A stretch of 64,000 nt of DNA from Bacteroidales bacterium (GTDB lineage Bacteria; Bacteroidota; Bacteroidia; Bacteroidales; Muribaculaceae): NCBI GenBank assembly GCA_015060975.1, contig SUXI01000011.1, positions 17,134-81,133 of the forward strand. The letters run 5' to 3'. Below the pieces are notes generated by a model. It saw only the letters and a program-made list of their open reading frames with translations. It had not been told where the DNA came from and ran no database searches. The position numbers were made by a program, and so were the translations under genes. Below are positions 36,027 through 45,856 of this stretch, piece after piece. Each line of letters starts with the position of its first letter. The first letter of the stretch is position 1.

Positions 36027-38189
36027 TTATTTTATCAACTCTTTGCGAATGCTTCCGTCGCTCATTTTGATGATATTTACGCCTTTAGTAGGCTCGCTTA
36101 ATTGGTGTCCATGAATGTCATAACGACCCACTTCTACGGCATTATTGTCAACTTCTACATCTTCCACCCCGGCAATCTCTTGTATATTTGTGAATTTTTT
36201 CCATTCTGGGGCATTGGCATACGCATCTTTTGTCCCCTCCGGCACTTTTAAAATAGCCGAGTAGCTACCAACGAATGAAACGGTCCCACATTCTGGAGGA
36301 ATTTCACAATAAGATGTAACAGACTCTAAATTACACTTGTAGAACGATCCGGTGCCAATCGTTGTCACTGAATTAGGGATAATTATCGAGGTTAATCCTA
36401 TGCACTTTTCGAATGCATTGTTCCCAATTGAGGTTACAGAATTAGGGATAGTTGTATTTTGACAACCAAAGATAAGTGTATTTGTGGATGATTCAATTAT
36501 TGCATTACAATTATCACGAGAATCATATTTAGAGTTTCCACTTTCAACAACAATTGATGTTAAGCCTGAACACAATGTGAATGCTTGGTCGCCAATATTG
36601 GTCACTGAATTTGGGATGATTACAGACGTCAACCCCATGCAGTTCGTGAATGCTTTGTCGCCAATATTGGTCACTGAATTTGGGATGATTACAGACGTCA
36701 ACCCCATGCAGTTCGTGAATGCTTTGTCGCCAATATTGGTCACTGAATTTGGGATGATTACAGACGTCAACCCTAAGCATCCACTGAAGGCATTATCTCC
36801 AATCTCTGTCACAGAATTGGGGATAATGACAGATGTTAAGCCTGAGCAGCTGAATGCATAGTTACTAATCACAGTCAAAGAACTAGAGATTGTAACTGAG
36901 GTTAAGCTGGTGCAACAGTAGAACGCACAACTCCCAATTGTAGTTACTGAATTGGGGATTGTAACTGAGGTTAAACTGTAGCACTCATAGAACGCATATT
37001 CGCCAATTTCGGTCACGGAATTGCCAATGGAAACAGAAGTCAAACCCGAATGACTGAATGCATAGTTTTTAATTTCAGTTACGGAATTAGGGATGGTTAC
37101 AGAGGTCAAGCTGGAGCAACCTGAGAACGTCCCGTTGCCAATACTTGTCACAGAATTGGGGATTGTAACTGAGGTTAAGCTGTAGCACTTATAGAACGCA
37201 TCTTCGCCAATTTCAGTTACGGAATTAGGGATGGTTACTGAGGTCAAGCTAGAGCAACCTGAGAACGTCCTATCTCTAATCTTGGTTACGGAATTTGGGA
37301 TGGTGATAGAGGTCAAGCCGCTACAATCACAGAACGCATCTTCGCCAATTTCGGTCACGGAATTGCCAATGGAAACAGACGTTAAACCCGAATGACTGAA
37401 TGCCCGGTTTCCAATCCATGTTACGGAATTAGGGATGGTTACAGAGGTCAAGCTGGAGCAACCTGAGAACGTCCCGTTGCCAATACTTGTCACAGAATTA
37501 GAAATGGTTACAGAGGTCAAGCTGGAGCAAGCTGAGAACGTCCCGTTGCCAATCCATGTCACAGAATTGGGGATTGTAACTGAGGTTAAGCTGTAGCACT
37601 TATAGAACGCATCTTCGCCAATTTCAGTTACGGAATTAGGAATGGTTACAGAGGTCAAGCTAGAGCAACCTAAGAACGCATCTTCGCCAATACTTGTCAC
37701 AGAATTAGGAATAGTTACAGAGGTCAAGCTGGAGCAACCTGAGAACGTCCCGTTGCCAATACTTGTCACAGAATTGGGAATTGTAACTGAGGTCAATTCT
37801 GAGCAACCTGAGAACGTCCTATCTCCAATCCTTGTCACAGAATTAGGAATGGTTACAGAGGTCAATTCTGAGCAACCATAGAACGTCCTATCTCCAATCC
37901 TTGTCACAGAATTAGGAATGGTTACAGAGGTCAATTCTGAGCAACCATAGAACGCATCTTCGCCAATACTTGTCACAGAATAAAAGCTCCCATTATAAAT
38001 AACAGATGAGGGTATGGTTACAGATCCGCCATAAACCCAACCAGCCACTTCAACGGTTTTGTTAATTTCATCAGTGATGTTGTAATAAAGTCCATCGACC
38101 TTAAAAGTGTAGGCGAGAGTGGGAGGTCCTGCAGAAACTATTGCCATAATGATGACAAAAGCTTTTAATAGTAAATTGTAATTTTTCAT
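36027..38189 (-). CDS. BspA-like leucine-rich-repeat surface protein (copy 1)
   Basis: The 720-residue protein has a signal peptide (about 1-26). About 22 repeats of 23 residues follow, of the form LTSVTIPNSVTSIGNGTF, the TpLRR/LRR_5 type of BspA proteins. These mediate binding to host proteins or other bacteria. The C-terminus (RYDIHGHQLSEPTKGVNIIK...) resembles a type IX C-terminal sorting tail, so SprA could export it. Identical copies of the 69-bp unit show recent repeat gain. An identical 30-bp upstream segment is shared with the next gene, so the pair is a duplication. Surface location is inferred. Confidence 0.88.
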   Translation of the reverse strand: MKNYNLLLKAFVIIMAIVSAGPPTLAYTFKVDGLYYNITDEINKTVEVAGWVYGGSVTIPSSVIYNGSFYSVTSIGEDAFYGCSELTSVTIPNSVTRIGDRTFYGCSELTSVTIPNSVTRIGDRTFSGCSELTSVTIPNSVTSIGNGTFSGCSSLTSVTIPNSVTSIGEDAFLGCSSLTSVTIPNSVTEIGEDAFYKCYSLTSVTIPNSVTWIGNGTFSACSSLTSVTISNSVTSIGNGTFSGCSSLTSVTIPNSVTWIGNRAFSHSGLTSVSIGNSVTEIGEDAFCDCSGLTSITIPNSVTKIRDRTFSGCSSLTSVTIPNSVTEIGEDAFYKCYSLTSVTIPNSVTSIGNGTFSGCSSLTSVTIPNSVTEIKNYAFSHSGLTSVSIGNSVTEIGEYAFYECYSLTSVTIPNSVTTIGSCAFYCCTSLTSVTISSSLTVISNYAFSCSGLTSVIIPNSVTEIGDNAFSGCLGLTSVIIPNSVTNIGDKAFTNCMGLTSVIIPNSVTNIGDKAFTNCMGLTSVIIPNSVTNIGDQAFTLCSGLTSIVVESGNSKYDSRDNCNAIIESSTNTLIFGCQNTTIPNSVTSIGNNAFEKCIGLTSIIIPNSVTTIGTGSFYKCNLESVTSYCEIPPECGTVSFVGSYSAILKVPEGTKDAYANAPEWKKFTNIQEIAGVEDVEVDNNAVEVGRYDIHGHQLSEPTKGVNIIKMSDGSIRKELIK
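36588..36795 (-). repeat. Near-identical 69-bp tandem repeats inside LRR gene
   Basis: Three consecutive units of 69 bases (23 codons) are present. The first two are identical base for base over the stretch containing GGGATGATTACAGACGTC and the third differs only at its end. Identity at the DNA level marks a very recent expansion. Confidence 0.85.
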
Positions 38190-38427
38190 TTTAAATAGGT
38201 TATATTATTGGTTTGTAATGTTCCCCCTTTAATTGCTTTGCAATCAATAGGAGAGCTGATTTTGAGCAAGAGTTGGTGAGAAAACTGTCTCCTTTTTTGA
38301 AAGGGGGACGAGGCTCGCAGAACCGGAGGGGGATAGAGCAATGCTCAATTTATAACTCACAATGCGTCTGCCCTTATATCCATTCAGTCAAAACTCCTTT
38401 GTGCATTGTCAAAGAGGTTATAGCTCC
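38190..38427. other. Intergenic spacer between the two LRR genes
   Basis: The first 30 bases match the upstream segment of the second LRR gene (40276-40305). At about 38290-38330 there is a G-rich run (GAAAGGGGGAC, GGAGGGGGATAG) preceded by a CTCCTTTT run able to pair with it. A related segment occurs at about 40575-40625. No promoter of the TAnnTTTG form was found before either LRR gene. Confidence 0.5.
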
Positions 38428-40275
38428 TTAATCTTTAATCATAATTTTCTTTGTTGAGCCATCGCTCATCTTCACAATGTTTATGCCCTTTGCCGGTTCG
38501 CTTAGTCGGCGACCGTGAATGTCATAGCGACTTGTTTCCACAGCGTTATTGTCAACTTCTACATCTTCCACCCCGGCAATCTCTTGTATATTTGTGAATT
38601 TTTCCCATTCTGGGGCATTGGCATACGCATCTTTTGTTCCCACCGGCACTTTTAAAAGAGTCGAGTAACTATCATAGAATGCATTATAATCACAAACAGG
38701 TGGTGTTTCGCAATAAGATGTAATAGTTTCTAAGTTGCAACCCTCGAACGCACCACCTCCAATTGTTGTCACTGAATTAGGGATGGTTATATCAGTAAAG
38801 CGATCGCAAAAATAAAATGCGGAATCTCCAATAGATATTACTTTATCGTGAATTTTAACAGTTTCAAAATCTAAACCAGCAAACACATATTGTTTAATTT
38901 CAGTAATATCCTCAGGAATAACCAAATCTTTAATTTCCTCACCATTTAAATACATATTGGATGCAACATAGCTTGGATTTGCCATAATATTGCCAAATTT
39001 AATCTTACACCATGCGGATAAATCAAAAATATTAACGTCTTGTAATATAAAATTATTATCAAATGCATTGTTCCCTATTTCTGTAACAGAATTAGGTATA
39101 TTTATAGATGTCAAATTTATACATCCATCGAATGCACTTGCTCCAATTATGGAGACTGAATTGCCTATAGTTACAGATGCCAAATTTAAGCAACTTCTAA
39201 AAGCATTTACGCTTATTAATGTAACTGAATTGGGAATTATTACTGAACTCAAGTTGGTGCAAACCTCGAACGCCCCGAGTCCAATCTCGGTTACGGAATT
39301 GGGAATGTCAACCTTTGCCAAAGGACAAAAAGAGAACGCCCAATCACCTATTGAAATCAACGAATTAGATAAAGTTATCGATGACAATTTAGAACAGCCT
39401 TCAAATGCCCAGCCACCAATTTTTGTCACGGAATTGGGAATGGTCACTGAGGTCAATCCAGAGCAAAATGCGAACGCATATTCTCCAATTGTGGTTACTG
39501 AATTGGGGATGGTGATAGATGTCAAGCCAGTGCAGTCCCTGAACGCATAAGGAGAAATCGAAACAGTTCCCTTTTTTATTGATATTGATGTGTTATCGGG
39601 CATGTCGCCTTTGTACTGATACAAAATATTGTTTAGATATATTTCTCCATCTGGTTTATTTTCAAACCAAGTAGTACCTGAAAATGCATAATCACCAATA
39701 GCAGTTACGGTATTAGGAATCGTTACTGAAATCAAACCAGAACAATTTTCAAAGGCATAGGGAGAGATCGAAACTGTTCCTTGTTTTATTGATATTGATG
39801 AGTTATCAGGTATGTTGCCTTTATACTTATATAATACATTGTTAATATATACTTCTCCATCAGGTTTATCTTCAAACCAAGGAGTTCCATCGAACGCATA
39901 ACGTCCAATTGATGATACAGAATTACCAATAGCTACAGACGTCAGGCTTGAACAACCAAAGAATGCAAAATTGCTAATCTTTGTCACTGAATTTGGTATT
40001 ATAACTGATACCAAACTAGTACAATTCATAAATGCTCCGTCTCTTATTTCTGTAACTAAATAAGTTTTATCATTGTGTGAGACTGATGAAGGGATTACAA
40101 CAACACCTGAATATTCTAATGAACCAAAAGTCACTTCAACAGTTTTATTAGATTCTGAAAGAAAGTTGTAATAAATCCCATCGACTTCAAAGTCGTGTGC
40201 AAGAGTGGGAAGTCCGCCGGAAAGCATTGCCACAATAGCGACAAAAGCTTTTAATAATAAATTGTACTTTTTCAT
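38428..40275 (-). CDS. BspA-like leucine-rich-repeat surface protein (copy 2)
   Basis: The 615-residue paralogue shares the signal peptide (LLLKAFVAIVAMLSGGLPTLA) and the tail (RYDIHGRRLSEPAKGINIVK...) with copy 1. Its LRR units are more irregular and interrupted by two longer inserts (about residues 130-165 and 205-240) of the form WFE(D/N)KPDGE(V/I)Y(I/L)NN(V/I)LY. The inserts are duplicated within the gene. The C-terminal sequence GVEDVEVDNNAVE is common to both proteins. It is probably exported by type IX secretion to the surface. No lipobox was seen. Confidence 0.87.
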   Translation of the reverse strand: MKKYNLLLKAFVAIVAMLSGGLPTLAHDFEVDGIYYNFLSESNKTVEVTFGSLEYSGVVVIPSSVSHNDKTYLVTEIRDGAFMNCTSLVSVIIPNSVTKISNFAFFGCSSLTSVAIGNSVSSIGRYAFDGTPWFEDKPDGEVYINNVLYKYKGNIPDNSSISIKQGTVSISPYAFENCSGLISVTIPNTVTAIGDYAFSGTTWFENKPDGEIYLNNILYQYKGDMPDNTSISIKKGTVSISPYAFRDCTGLTSITIPNSVTTIGEYAFAFCSGLTSVTIPNSVTKIGGWAFEGCSKLSSITLSNSLISIGDWAFSFCPLAKVDIPNSVTEIGLGAFEVCTNLSSVIIPNSVTLISVNAFRSCLNLASVTIGNSVSIIGASAFDGCINLTSINIPNSVTEIGNNAFDNNFILQDVNIFDLSAWCKIKFGNIMANPSYVASNMYLNGEEIKDLVIPEDITEIKQYVFAGLDFETVKIHDKVISIGDSAFYFCDRFTDITIPNSVTTIGGGAFEGCNLETITSYCETPPVCDYNAFYDSYSTLLKVPVGTKDAYANAPEWEKFTNIQEIAGVEDVEVDNNAVETSRYDIHGRRLSEPAKGINIVKMSDGSTKKIMIKD

Positions 40276-40344
40276 TTTAAATAGGTTATATTATTGGTTT
40301 ATAGTTGATTATAAGATAATTAGTTATGAAATTATGTTCTCAGT

Positions 40345-40517
40345 TTTAATAAGAGAGTGTCACAAATATCTTAAATATCTGTAAATCAACCACATAAACC
40401 AAGGCAAAATATGACGACTTGCAACGAAATGATTAATCTCGTTGCTATTTTTTATGAGTTGTATTTTGTAAGCGTTTGATTTTTAATTACTTTTGCAAAG
40501 TGACACTCTCTTATTAA
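40345..40517. mobile_element. MITE-like non-coding element with inverted ends
   Basis: Arms at 40349-40362 (TAAGAGAGTGTCAC) and 40500-40513 are perfect inverted copies, and TTAA flanks both sides (40345-40348 and 40514-40517). The 165-bp element has no open frame. Inside, GCAACGA pairs with TCGTTGC before a T-run, a terminator-like hairpin. A third inverted copy of the arm tip (TAAGAGAGTG) follows directly on the right. The family of the parent transposon is not recognised. Confidence 0.6.
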
Positions 40518-40885
40518 GAGAGTGATTTTAATAAATTTTAAGTATTGAAATTGCATACCGATAATCAAGGGAGATAACAAACTGTCCCCTTTTATGTTTA
40601 TTTTGTCAAATAACCCCCTCCCGGCTACGCCGTACTGACTCTGTTTTCGATGGGCTGCATTCGGCAATAATCAAAAATATCCTCAAAGAAAATCTAATAA
40701 ATCTTCACAAAGTAATTTATAGAAGTTCCCTAATGAACTTTTTTAAAGTAGGTTTTGTTTTCTTTTCAAAAATTGAGTTAAACGGAATTTAAAAAGTTGT
40801 ACAGCGATGAGGCTTACTGTTGGTAGTGGTCCTTTTGTGCGATTAATGTTTCTTATGGTTAGGTATTACACTAAATTGCTCTAAT
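40518..40885. other. Spacer before katA
   Basis: The part at about 40575-40625 recalls the spacer between the two LRR genes (ACTGTCCCC and CCCCCTCCCGGC runs). A small 6-bp hairpin (AAGTTC/GAACTT, 40723-40740) is followed by six T. I see no clear TAnnTTTG promoter before katA; the region near 40860 is AT-rich. No gene is supported here. Confidence 0.4.
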
Positions 40886-42340
40886 ATGAAAAGAAAACGA
40901 CTCACATCGGTAAATGGGCGACCTATTGCCGATAATCAAAACATTCAGACTGCCGGGGTGCGCGGACCGGTGTTGATGCAAGACCCTTGGTTTCTCGAAA
41001 AACTTGGTCATTTCGATCGCGAGGTGATTCCCGAACGACGCATGCACGCTAAAGGCGCAGGGGCATACGGTACGTTTACCGTGACTCACGACATTACACA
41101 ATACACTCGTGCCTCAATTTTCAGTAAGGTTGGGAAACAGACGGAGTGTTTCGTGCGATTCTCTACCGTGGCAGGTGAACGAGGTGCCGCCGATGCCGAG
41201 CGCGACATTCGTGGATTTGCCATGAAGTTTTATACCGACGAGGGGAATTGGGACCTCGTGGGGAACAACACCCCGGTGTTTTTCTTGCGCGACCCTCTGA
41301 AATTTCCCGACCTCAACCATGCCATAAAACGCGACCCCAAAACCGGTATGCGTAGTGCCAATAATAATTGGGATTTCTGGACATTGTTGCCCGAAGCGTT
41401 GCACCAAATCACCATTACAATGAGTCCGCGAGGCATTCCGTTATCCTATCGCCACATGCACGGTTTTGGCAGCCACACCTATAGTTTCTACAATGCCGAC
41501 AATAAACGCACATGGGTGAAGTTTCATCTTCGCACACTGCAAGGTATTAAATGCCTCACCGACCAAGAGGCTGAAGCCATTATTGCCAAAGATCGCGATT
41601 CGCATCTCCGCGACCTTTATAACAGCATAGAAAAAGGCAACTATCCACGTTGGCTTTTCCAAGTGCAACTCATGAGTGAGGAGCAAGCCGAGAATTACCA
41701 TATCAACCCCTTTGACCTCACTAAAGTGTGGCCTCACGGCGACTTCCCGTTGCACGATGTGGGAATCCTCGAACTCAATCGCAACCCCGAGAACTATTTT
41801 GCCGAGGTAGAGCAATCGGCCTTCAACCCCATGAACATTGTAGAGGGTATAGGATTCTCGCCCGACAAGATGTTGCAAGGGCGTTTATTCTCCTACGGCG
41901 ACGCACAACGCTACCGTCTTGGGGTTAATGCTCATCAAATACCGGTCAACCGACCTCGATGCCCATTCCACGCCTATCATCGCGACGGTGCAATGAGAGT
42001 AGATGGCAACTATGGCGACGCTATCAGTTATGAGCCCAATAGTTATGGTGAATGGCACGACTCGCCACACCTCAAAGAACCGCCATTGGCGATTCATGGC
42101 GACGCGTTCAACTACAACGAGCGAGAGTATGACGACGATTACTATACCCAACCGGGCAATCTGTTCCGACTTATGCCCAAAGAAGAGCAGCAACTGCTTT
42201 TTGAAAACACAGCACGAGCCATGGGGGATGCCGAACGTTTCATCAAAGAACGTCACATTATAAACTGCTACCGCGCCGACCCCGCCTACGGCATAGGCGT
42301 AGCCAAAGCCCTCAACCTCCCCTTGCCCGAAGGATTGTAA
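40886..42340 (+). CDS. katA: Catalase, clade 3 small-subunit haem enzyme
   Basis: The 484-residue enzyme breaks hydrogen peroxide into water and oxygen. The catalytic His is H54 ([14 protein letters not shown]), the essential Asn is N127 (GNNTPVFF), and the haem-ligand Tyr is Y337 ([14 protein letters not shown]). Length matches clade 3 catalases (about 480-500). No signal peptide is present, so it is cytoplasmic. The gene is richer in G+C and uses C-ending codons more than its neighbours, which suits either strong expression or acquisition. A perfect 13-bp hairpin follows the stop. No OxyR-type site was recognised. Confidence 0.97.
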   Translation: MKRKRLTSVNGRPIADNQNIQTAGVRGPVLMQDPWFLEKLGHFDREVIPERRMHAKGAGAYGTFTVTHDITQYTRASIFSKVGKQTECFVRFSTVAGERGAADAERDIRGFAMKFYTDEGNWDLVGNNTPVFFLRDPLKFPDLNHAIKRDPKTGMRSANNNWDFWTLLPEALHQITITMSPRGIPLSYRHMHGFGSHTYSFYNADNKRTWVKFHLRTLQGIKCLTDQEAEAIIAKDRDSHLRDLYNSIEKGNYPRWLFQVQLMSEEQAENYHINPFDLTKVWPHGDFPLHDVGILELNRNPENYFAEVEQSAFNPMNIVEGIGFSPDKMLQGRLFSYGDAQRYRLGVNAHQIPVNRPRCPFHAYHRDGAMRVDGNYGDAISYEPNSYGEWHDSPHLKEPPLAIHGDAFNYNEREYDDDYYTQPGNLFRLMPKEEQQLLFENTARAMGDAERFIKERHIINCYRADPAYGIGVAKALNLPLPEGL

Positions 42341-42386
42341 GTCTCAAGTCTCGATTCAGATATATTGGTCAACTAAGTTATAACAC

Positions 42387-42422
42387 AACAACGGCTACCG
42401 GGAATTGGTAGCCGTTGTTATA
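42387..42422. terminator. Terminator after katA
   Basis: Arms 42387-42399 and 42407-42419 are a perfect 13-bp inverted repeat (AACAACGGCTACC) with a 7-nt loop. The following TATATTT is a weak tract. It lies between convergent katA and yjdM. Confidence 0.75.
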
Positions 42423-42482
42423 TTTGTGAGATGCGAGTTGGAATGTCAACAGAAAATTCAACACTCCGCATCAAATCGGTTT

Positions 42483-42800
42483 CTATTTTTTGAGGAAGCA
42501 AGTTTTGAGGACAATGCTGCTGCCGTCGATTTTGCAGTCAACCTCTTCGGGATTATCGGTGAGACGAATGCTTTTCACTTTTGTGCCGCGTTTGATTACC
42601 ATTGACGACCCCTTCACTTTAAGGTCTTTGATAACAGTTACCGCATCGCCATCGAAAAGCTCGGCACCATTGCTATCTTTTGCCACATCGGCATCATCGG
42701 GGTTGAACTCGTGAGCACAATCGGGGCAAACGTAAAGTGAACCGTCAAAATACACATATTCACCACCGCACTTTGGACATTTTGTGATCTCTTCAGCCAT
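42483..42800 (-). CDS. yjdM: YjdM/PhnA-family zinc-ribbon protein
   Basis: The 105-residue protein has an N-terminal zinc ribbon (CPKCGG...YVCPDC, C8 to C31) and a small C-terminal domain (DAVTVIKDLKVKGSSMVIK) typical of the former PhnA family. It is not the phosphonoacetate hydrolase and its role in phosphonate metabolism is doubtful. No signal peptide is present. It follows asnS by 16 bp and may be co-transcribed with it. Confidence 0.9.
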   Translation of the reverse strand: MAEEITKCPKCGGEYVYFDGSLYVCPDCAHEFNPDDADVAKDSNGAELFDGDAVTVIKDLKVKGSSMVIKRGTKVKSIRLTDNPEEVDCKIDGSSIVLKTCFLKK

Positions 42801-42816
42801 TTTAATCTATTGAGGA

Positions 42817-44214
42817 TTAGAATTCAGCATTGTTTGGAGTACGTGGGAATGGAATCACGTCGCGAATGTTGGTCATACCTGTAACGAACAACAAGAGTCG
42901 TTCAAATCCAAGACCGAAACCGGCGTGAGGCACAGTGCCGAAACGACGAGTGTCGAGATACCACCACATATCTTTCATTGGGATATTCATTTCTTCGATG
43001 CGAGTCATGAGCTTGTCATAGTCTTCTTCACGCACACTACCGCCAATGATTTCACCGATTTGTGGGAACAACACGTCGGTACCTTGAACAGTCTTGCCAT
43101 CTTCGTTCATCTTCATATAGAATGCCTTGATATCTTTTGGATAATCTGTCATGATGACAGGTTTCTTGAAGTGTTCTTCCACGAGATAACGTTCGTGTTC
43201 GCTGGCAAGGTCGCAACCCCAATAAACAGGGAATTCAAATTTCTTGCCATCGGCAACTGCTTCTTCAAGAATTTTGATACCTTCAGTGTAAGGCAAGCGA
43301 ACAAATTCGGTTGAGATAACTTCTTTGAGACGTTCAATCAAGCCTTTATCAATCATATTGTTGAGGAATTCGAGGTCATCTTTACAATTTTCGAGAGCCC
43401 AGTTGATGCAATATTTGATAAATTCTTCTTCGAGGTCCATGAGGTCAGAGAGGTCGGCAAATGCAACTTCAGGCTCAATCATCCAGAACTCAGCCAAGTG
43501 GCGAGGAGTGTTTGAATTTTCGGCACGGAATGTAGGGCCGAAAGTATAGATTGAACCGAGAGCAGTAGCTGCCAATTCGCCTTCGAGTTGTCCCGACACG
43601 GTGAGGCTTGCTTGTTTGCCAAAGAAGTCATCATCATATATGATTGAACCGTTTTCGTCTTTCTTCAAGTCGTAAAGGTTCTTTGTTGTCACTTGGAACA
43701 TTTGACCGGCACCTTCGCAGTCAGAAGCTGTGATGATAGGTGTGTGGAAATAAAAGAATCCATGGTCGTGGAAGAACTTGTGAATAGCGATTGCCATGTG
43801 GTGGCGAATGCGGAACACTGCACCGAAAGTGTTGGTGCGTGGACGCAAGTGTGCTTTTTCACGAAGGAACTCCATTGTGTGACCCTTCTTTTGCATTGGG
43901 TATGTTTCGGGGTCGGCTGTACCATAGATTTCAAGTGTTTCGGCTTGAATTTCGGCACTTTGACCTTTACCCATCGATTCAACGAGTTGACCAATCACAT
44001 GAAGACTGGCCCCGGTGGTGATGGGTTTCAACTGTTCGTCGGTAAATTTTTCCATATCAAAAACAATTTGAATGTTTTTGATAGTCGAACCATCGTTGAG
44101 TGCCACGAATTGCACATGTTTGTTGCCACGATGGCTACGCACCCACCCTTTTACGCTCACTTGTTGACCAATGAGTTGTGGGTTAAATATATCTACGATT
44201 TTAGTTCTTTTCAT
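42817..44214 (-). CDS. asnS: Asparaginyl-tRNA synthetase
   Basis: The 465-residue class IIb synthetase has an OB-fold anticodon-binding domain (about 1-110, [20 protein letters not shown]). The catalytic core has motif 2 ([20 protein letters not shown]) and motif 3 ([14 protein letters not shown]). It charges tRNA-Asn with asparagine, and the presence of the MIEPE and FPRTPN segments fits AsnRS rather than AspRS. It lies 27 bp after the pseudouridine synthase gene. Confidence 0.97.
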   Translation of the reverse strand: MKRTKIVDIFNPQLIGQQVSVKGWVRSHRGNKHVQFVALNDGSTIKNIQIVFDMEKFTDEQLKPITTGASLHVIGQLVESMGKGQSAEIQAETLEIYGTADPETYPMQKKGHTMEFLREKAHLRPRTNTFGAVFRIRHHMAIAIHKFFHDHGFFYFHTPIITASDCEGAGQMFQVTTKNLYDLKKDENGSIIYDDDFFGKQASLTVSGQLEGELAATALGSIYTFGPTFRAENSNTPRHLAEFWMIEPEVAFADLSDLMDLEEEFIKYCINWALENCKDDLEFLNNMIDKGLIERLKEVISTEFVRLPYTEGIKILEEAVADGKKFEFPVYWGCDLASEHERYLVEEHFKKPVIMTDYPKDIKAFYMKMNEDGKTVQGTDVLFPQIGEIIGGSVREEDYDKLMTRIEEMNIPMKDMWWYLDTRRFGTVPHAGFGLGFERLLLFVTGMTNIRDVIPFPRTPNNAEF

Positions 44215-44241
44215 TATGAGAATATATGTTATTAGCTTTTA

Positions 44242-45585
44242 TTATTCAAATGAACCCATTTTCAAGAAATTTACCTCTTCTTGAGTGAGGTAACGCCAAC
44301 GACCTCGCGGAAGGTTCTTTTTTGTCAATCCGGCAAAATATACACGGTCGAGTTTTGTCACATGGTAACCGAGTGATTCAAAAATGCGACGTACAATGCG
44401 GTTGCGGCCTGAGTGAATTTCAATACCGGCTTGATTGCGGTCTTTTTCGGTTGCATAGCTTATAGCATCGGCATGGATTGGACCGTCTTCAAGTTCTATG
44501 CCATCGGCAATGCGTTGCATATCTTCTTCAGCGATATCTTTGTCGCACCACACATGATAGATTTTTTTCTTCACATACTTGGGGTGGGTCAATTTTGAAG
44601 CGAGATCACCATCATTGGTCAAAAGTAACACACCGGTGGTGTTGCGGTCAAGGCGTCCAACAGGATAAATGCGTTCGTTACAAGCACCTTTGACGAGATC
44701 CATCACTGTTTTGCGTCCATTGGGGTCATCGCTTGTTGTGACAACATCTTTTGGTTTGTTAAGGAGTATATAGCATTTGCTTTCAAGCGCAACAACTTTT
44801 TCATCATATTCAACGACATCGTTGTGAGAAATTTTTGTTCCTAATTCGGTAACGGCAACGCCATTGACAAAAACCAATCCCTGTTGAATCAATTCATCGG
44901 CTTCACGGCGAGAGCAGATGCCTGCATTAGCCATAAATTTGTTGAGACGAATTTGTTCGTTTGGATCGGGAATAGGCATCTCATATTCAATGCGTTTTGG
45001 TCGAGCTGTGAAGCTTTTACCTTTGCGTGGTTGTACGTTTTGATTTTTGCGTCGTTGATTAGGGTTTGCTTGACGTGCCGGACCTTGCTGGCGGTATCCG
45101 CCTTGATTATATCCGTTTTGGTTATTATATCCATTTTGATTGCCATATCCGCCATTTTGACGGTTGTTGTAGCCGTTTTGGCGGTTATTGTTTTGACGGT
45201 ATCCACCTTGGTTGCCATAGTTGTTTTGGCGATTATTGTACCCACCTTGGCGGTAATTGTTTTGGCGGTAATTGTTTTGGTTATACCCTTCATTTTGTTC
45301 GCCATCAACATAGTTGTTATATTGGCGAGGTTGGTAATTGTTGTTATAACGATTGTTGTTATATCCGCCTTGGCGATAGTTACCGTTTTGGTTGTTATAT
45401 CGGTTGTTGTAATTGCCTTGACGATTATATGAACGTTGATGAGAGTAGGGGCGTTCTGATTGGAAATCAGAATCAGATGAATAATTAACTTTCTCAAATC
45501 GTGCGGCTCCTTCGGTTTCTTCTATTGGCGCATTTCGGTTTTCTCCGATTCTAGGTCTTTTGGGTTTCTTTTCAATACTATCCAT
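44242..45585 (-). CDS. rluB: RsuA/RluB-family pseudouridine synthase with long Asn/Gly/Tyr-rich N-terminal tail
   Basis: The 447-residue protein modifies rRNA. Residues about 45-195 are a low-complexity Asn/Gln/Gly/Tyr/Arg tail with repeats such as YNNRQNNYGNQGGY. The S4 RNA-binding domain lies at 212-258 (RLNKFMANAGICSRREADEL). The catalytic Asp is D313 in GRLDRNTTG, followed by LLLTNDGDLASKLTHP. The enzyme core (about 210-440) is complete; E. coli RluB is 291 long, so the extra length is the tail. Which uridine is changed cannot be told. The promoter box at 45682-45689 would serve it, asnS and yjdM. Confidence 0.93.
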   Translation of the reverse strand: MDSIEKKPKRPRIGENRNAPIEETEGAARFEKVNYSSDSDFQSERPYSHQRSYNRQGNYNNRYNNQNGNYRQGGYNNNRYNNNYQPRQYNNYVDGEQNEGYNQNNYRQNNYRQGGYNNRQNNYGNQGGYRQNNNRQNGYNNRQNGGYGNQNGYNNQNGYNQGGYRQQGPARQANPNQRRKNQNVQPRKGKSFTARPKRIEYEMPIPDPNEQIRLNKFMANAGICSRREADELIQQGLVFVNGVAVTELGTKISHNDVVEYDEKVVALESKCYILLNKPKDVVTTSDDPNGRKTVMDLVKGACNERIYPVGRLDRNTTGVLLLTNDGDLASKLTHPKYVKKKIYHVWCDKDIAEEDMQRIADGIELEDGPIHADAISYATEKDRNQAGIEIHSGRNRIVRRIFESLGYHVTKLDRVYFAGLTKKNLPRGRWRYLTQEEVNFLKMGSFE

Positions 45586-45681
45586 AATTTAAAAATTAAG
45601 CCTCGCGGCGTAAAATACTTGTGGTTAATAAGGTTGTGTTTAAATTTATAACAGTAAAAAATGTATATTTTTATAACAATG

Positions 45682-45689
45682 CAAAATTA
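45682..45689 (-). promoter_or_regulatory. -7 element for rluB-asnS
   Basis: The minus strand reads TAATTTTG about 97 bases before the start codon at 45585, giving a leader of about 90 nt. A loose -33 lies about 20 bases further up. Confidence 0.5.
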
Positions 45690-45789
45690 CATCAATATTT
45701 TCAGTGACACAATAAAAAAAACATTTTAATTTAAAGAAAAGATAAAAAATATTGATTATGTAATGTTAGAGTGAGAATGTATTATGAAA

Positions 45790-45827
45790 AAAGAACACCC
45801 TTGATGCCATTTTGGTAACCAAGGGTG
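45790..45827 (-). terminator. Terminator of the outer-membrane protein gene
   Basis: CACCCTTG (45796-45803) and CAAGGGTG (45820-45827) form an 8-bp perfect stem. On the minus strand it is followed by TTCTTTTTTC. It lies 30 bases after the stop at 45857. Confidence 0.85.
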
Positions 45828-45856
45828 CGGAATTTATCAATTTTTTGTTTAATATT

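Noticed and set aside
36500..37980. Regular repeats with about 69-bp period as CRISPR or satellite
   Set aside because: They code for 23-residue leucine-rich repeats in one open frame; there are no separate spacers and no cas genes.
44884..45432. Plus-strand frame of 182 residues rich in Val and Ile, membrane-like
   Set aside because: It is the antisense reading of the Asn-rich tail (AAC/AAT codons read as GTT/ATT); no start context or homology pattern.
44960..45450. Short repeats of TTGTTTTGGCGG type that could be read as a CRISPR-like array
   Set aside because: They are in frame in the pseudouridine synthase gene and encode its low-complexity tail; spacing is irregular and there are no unique spacers.
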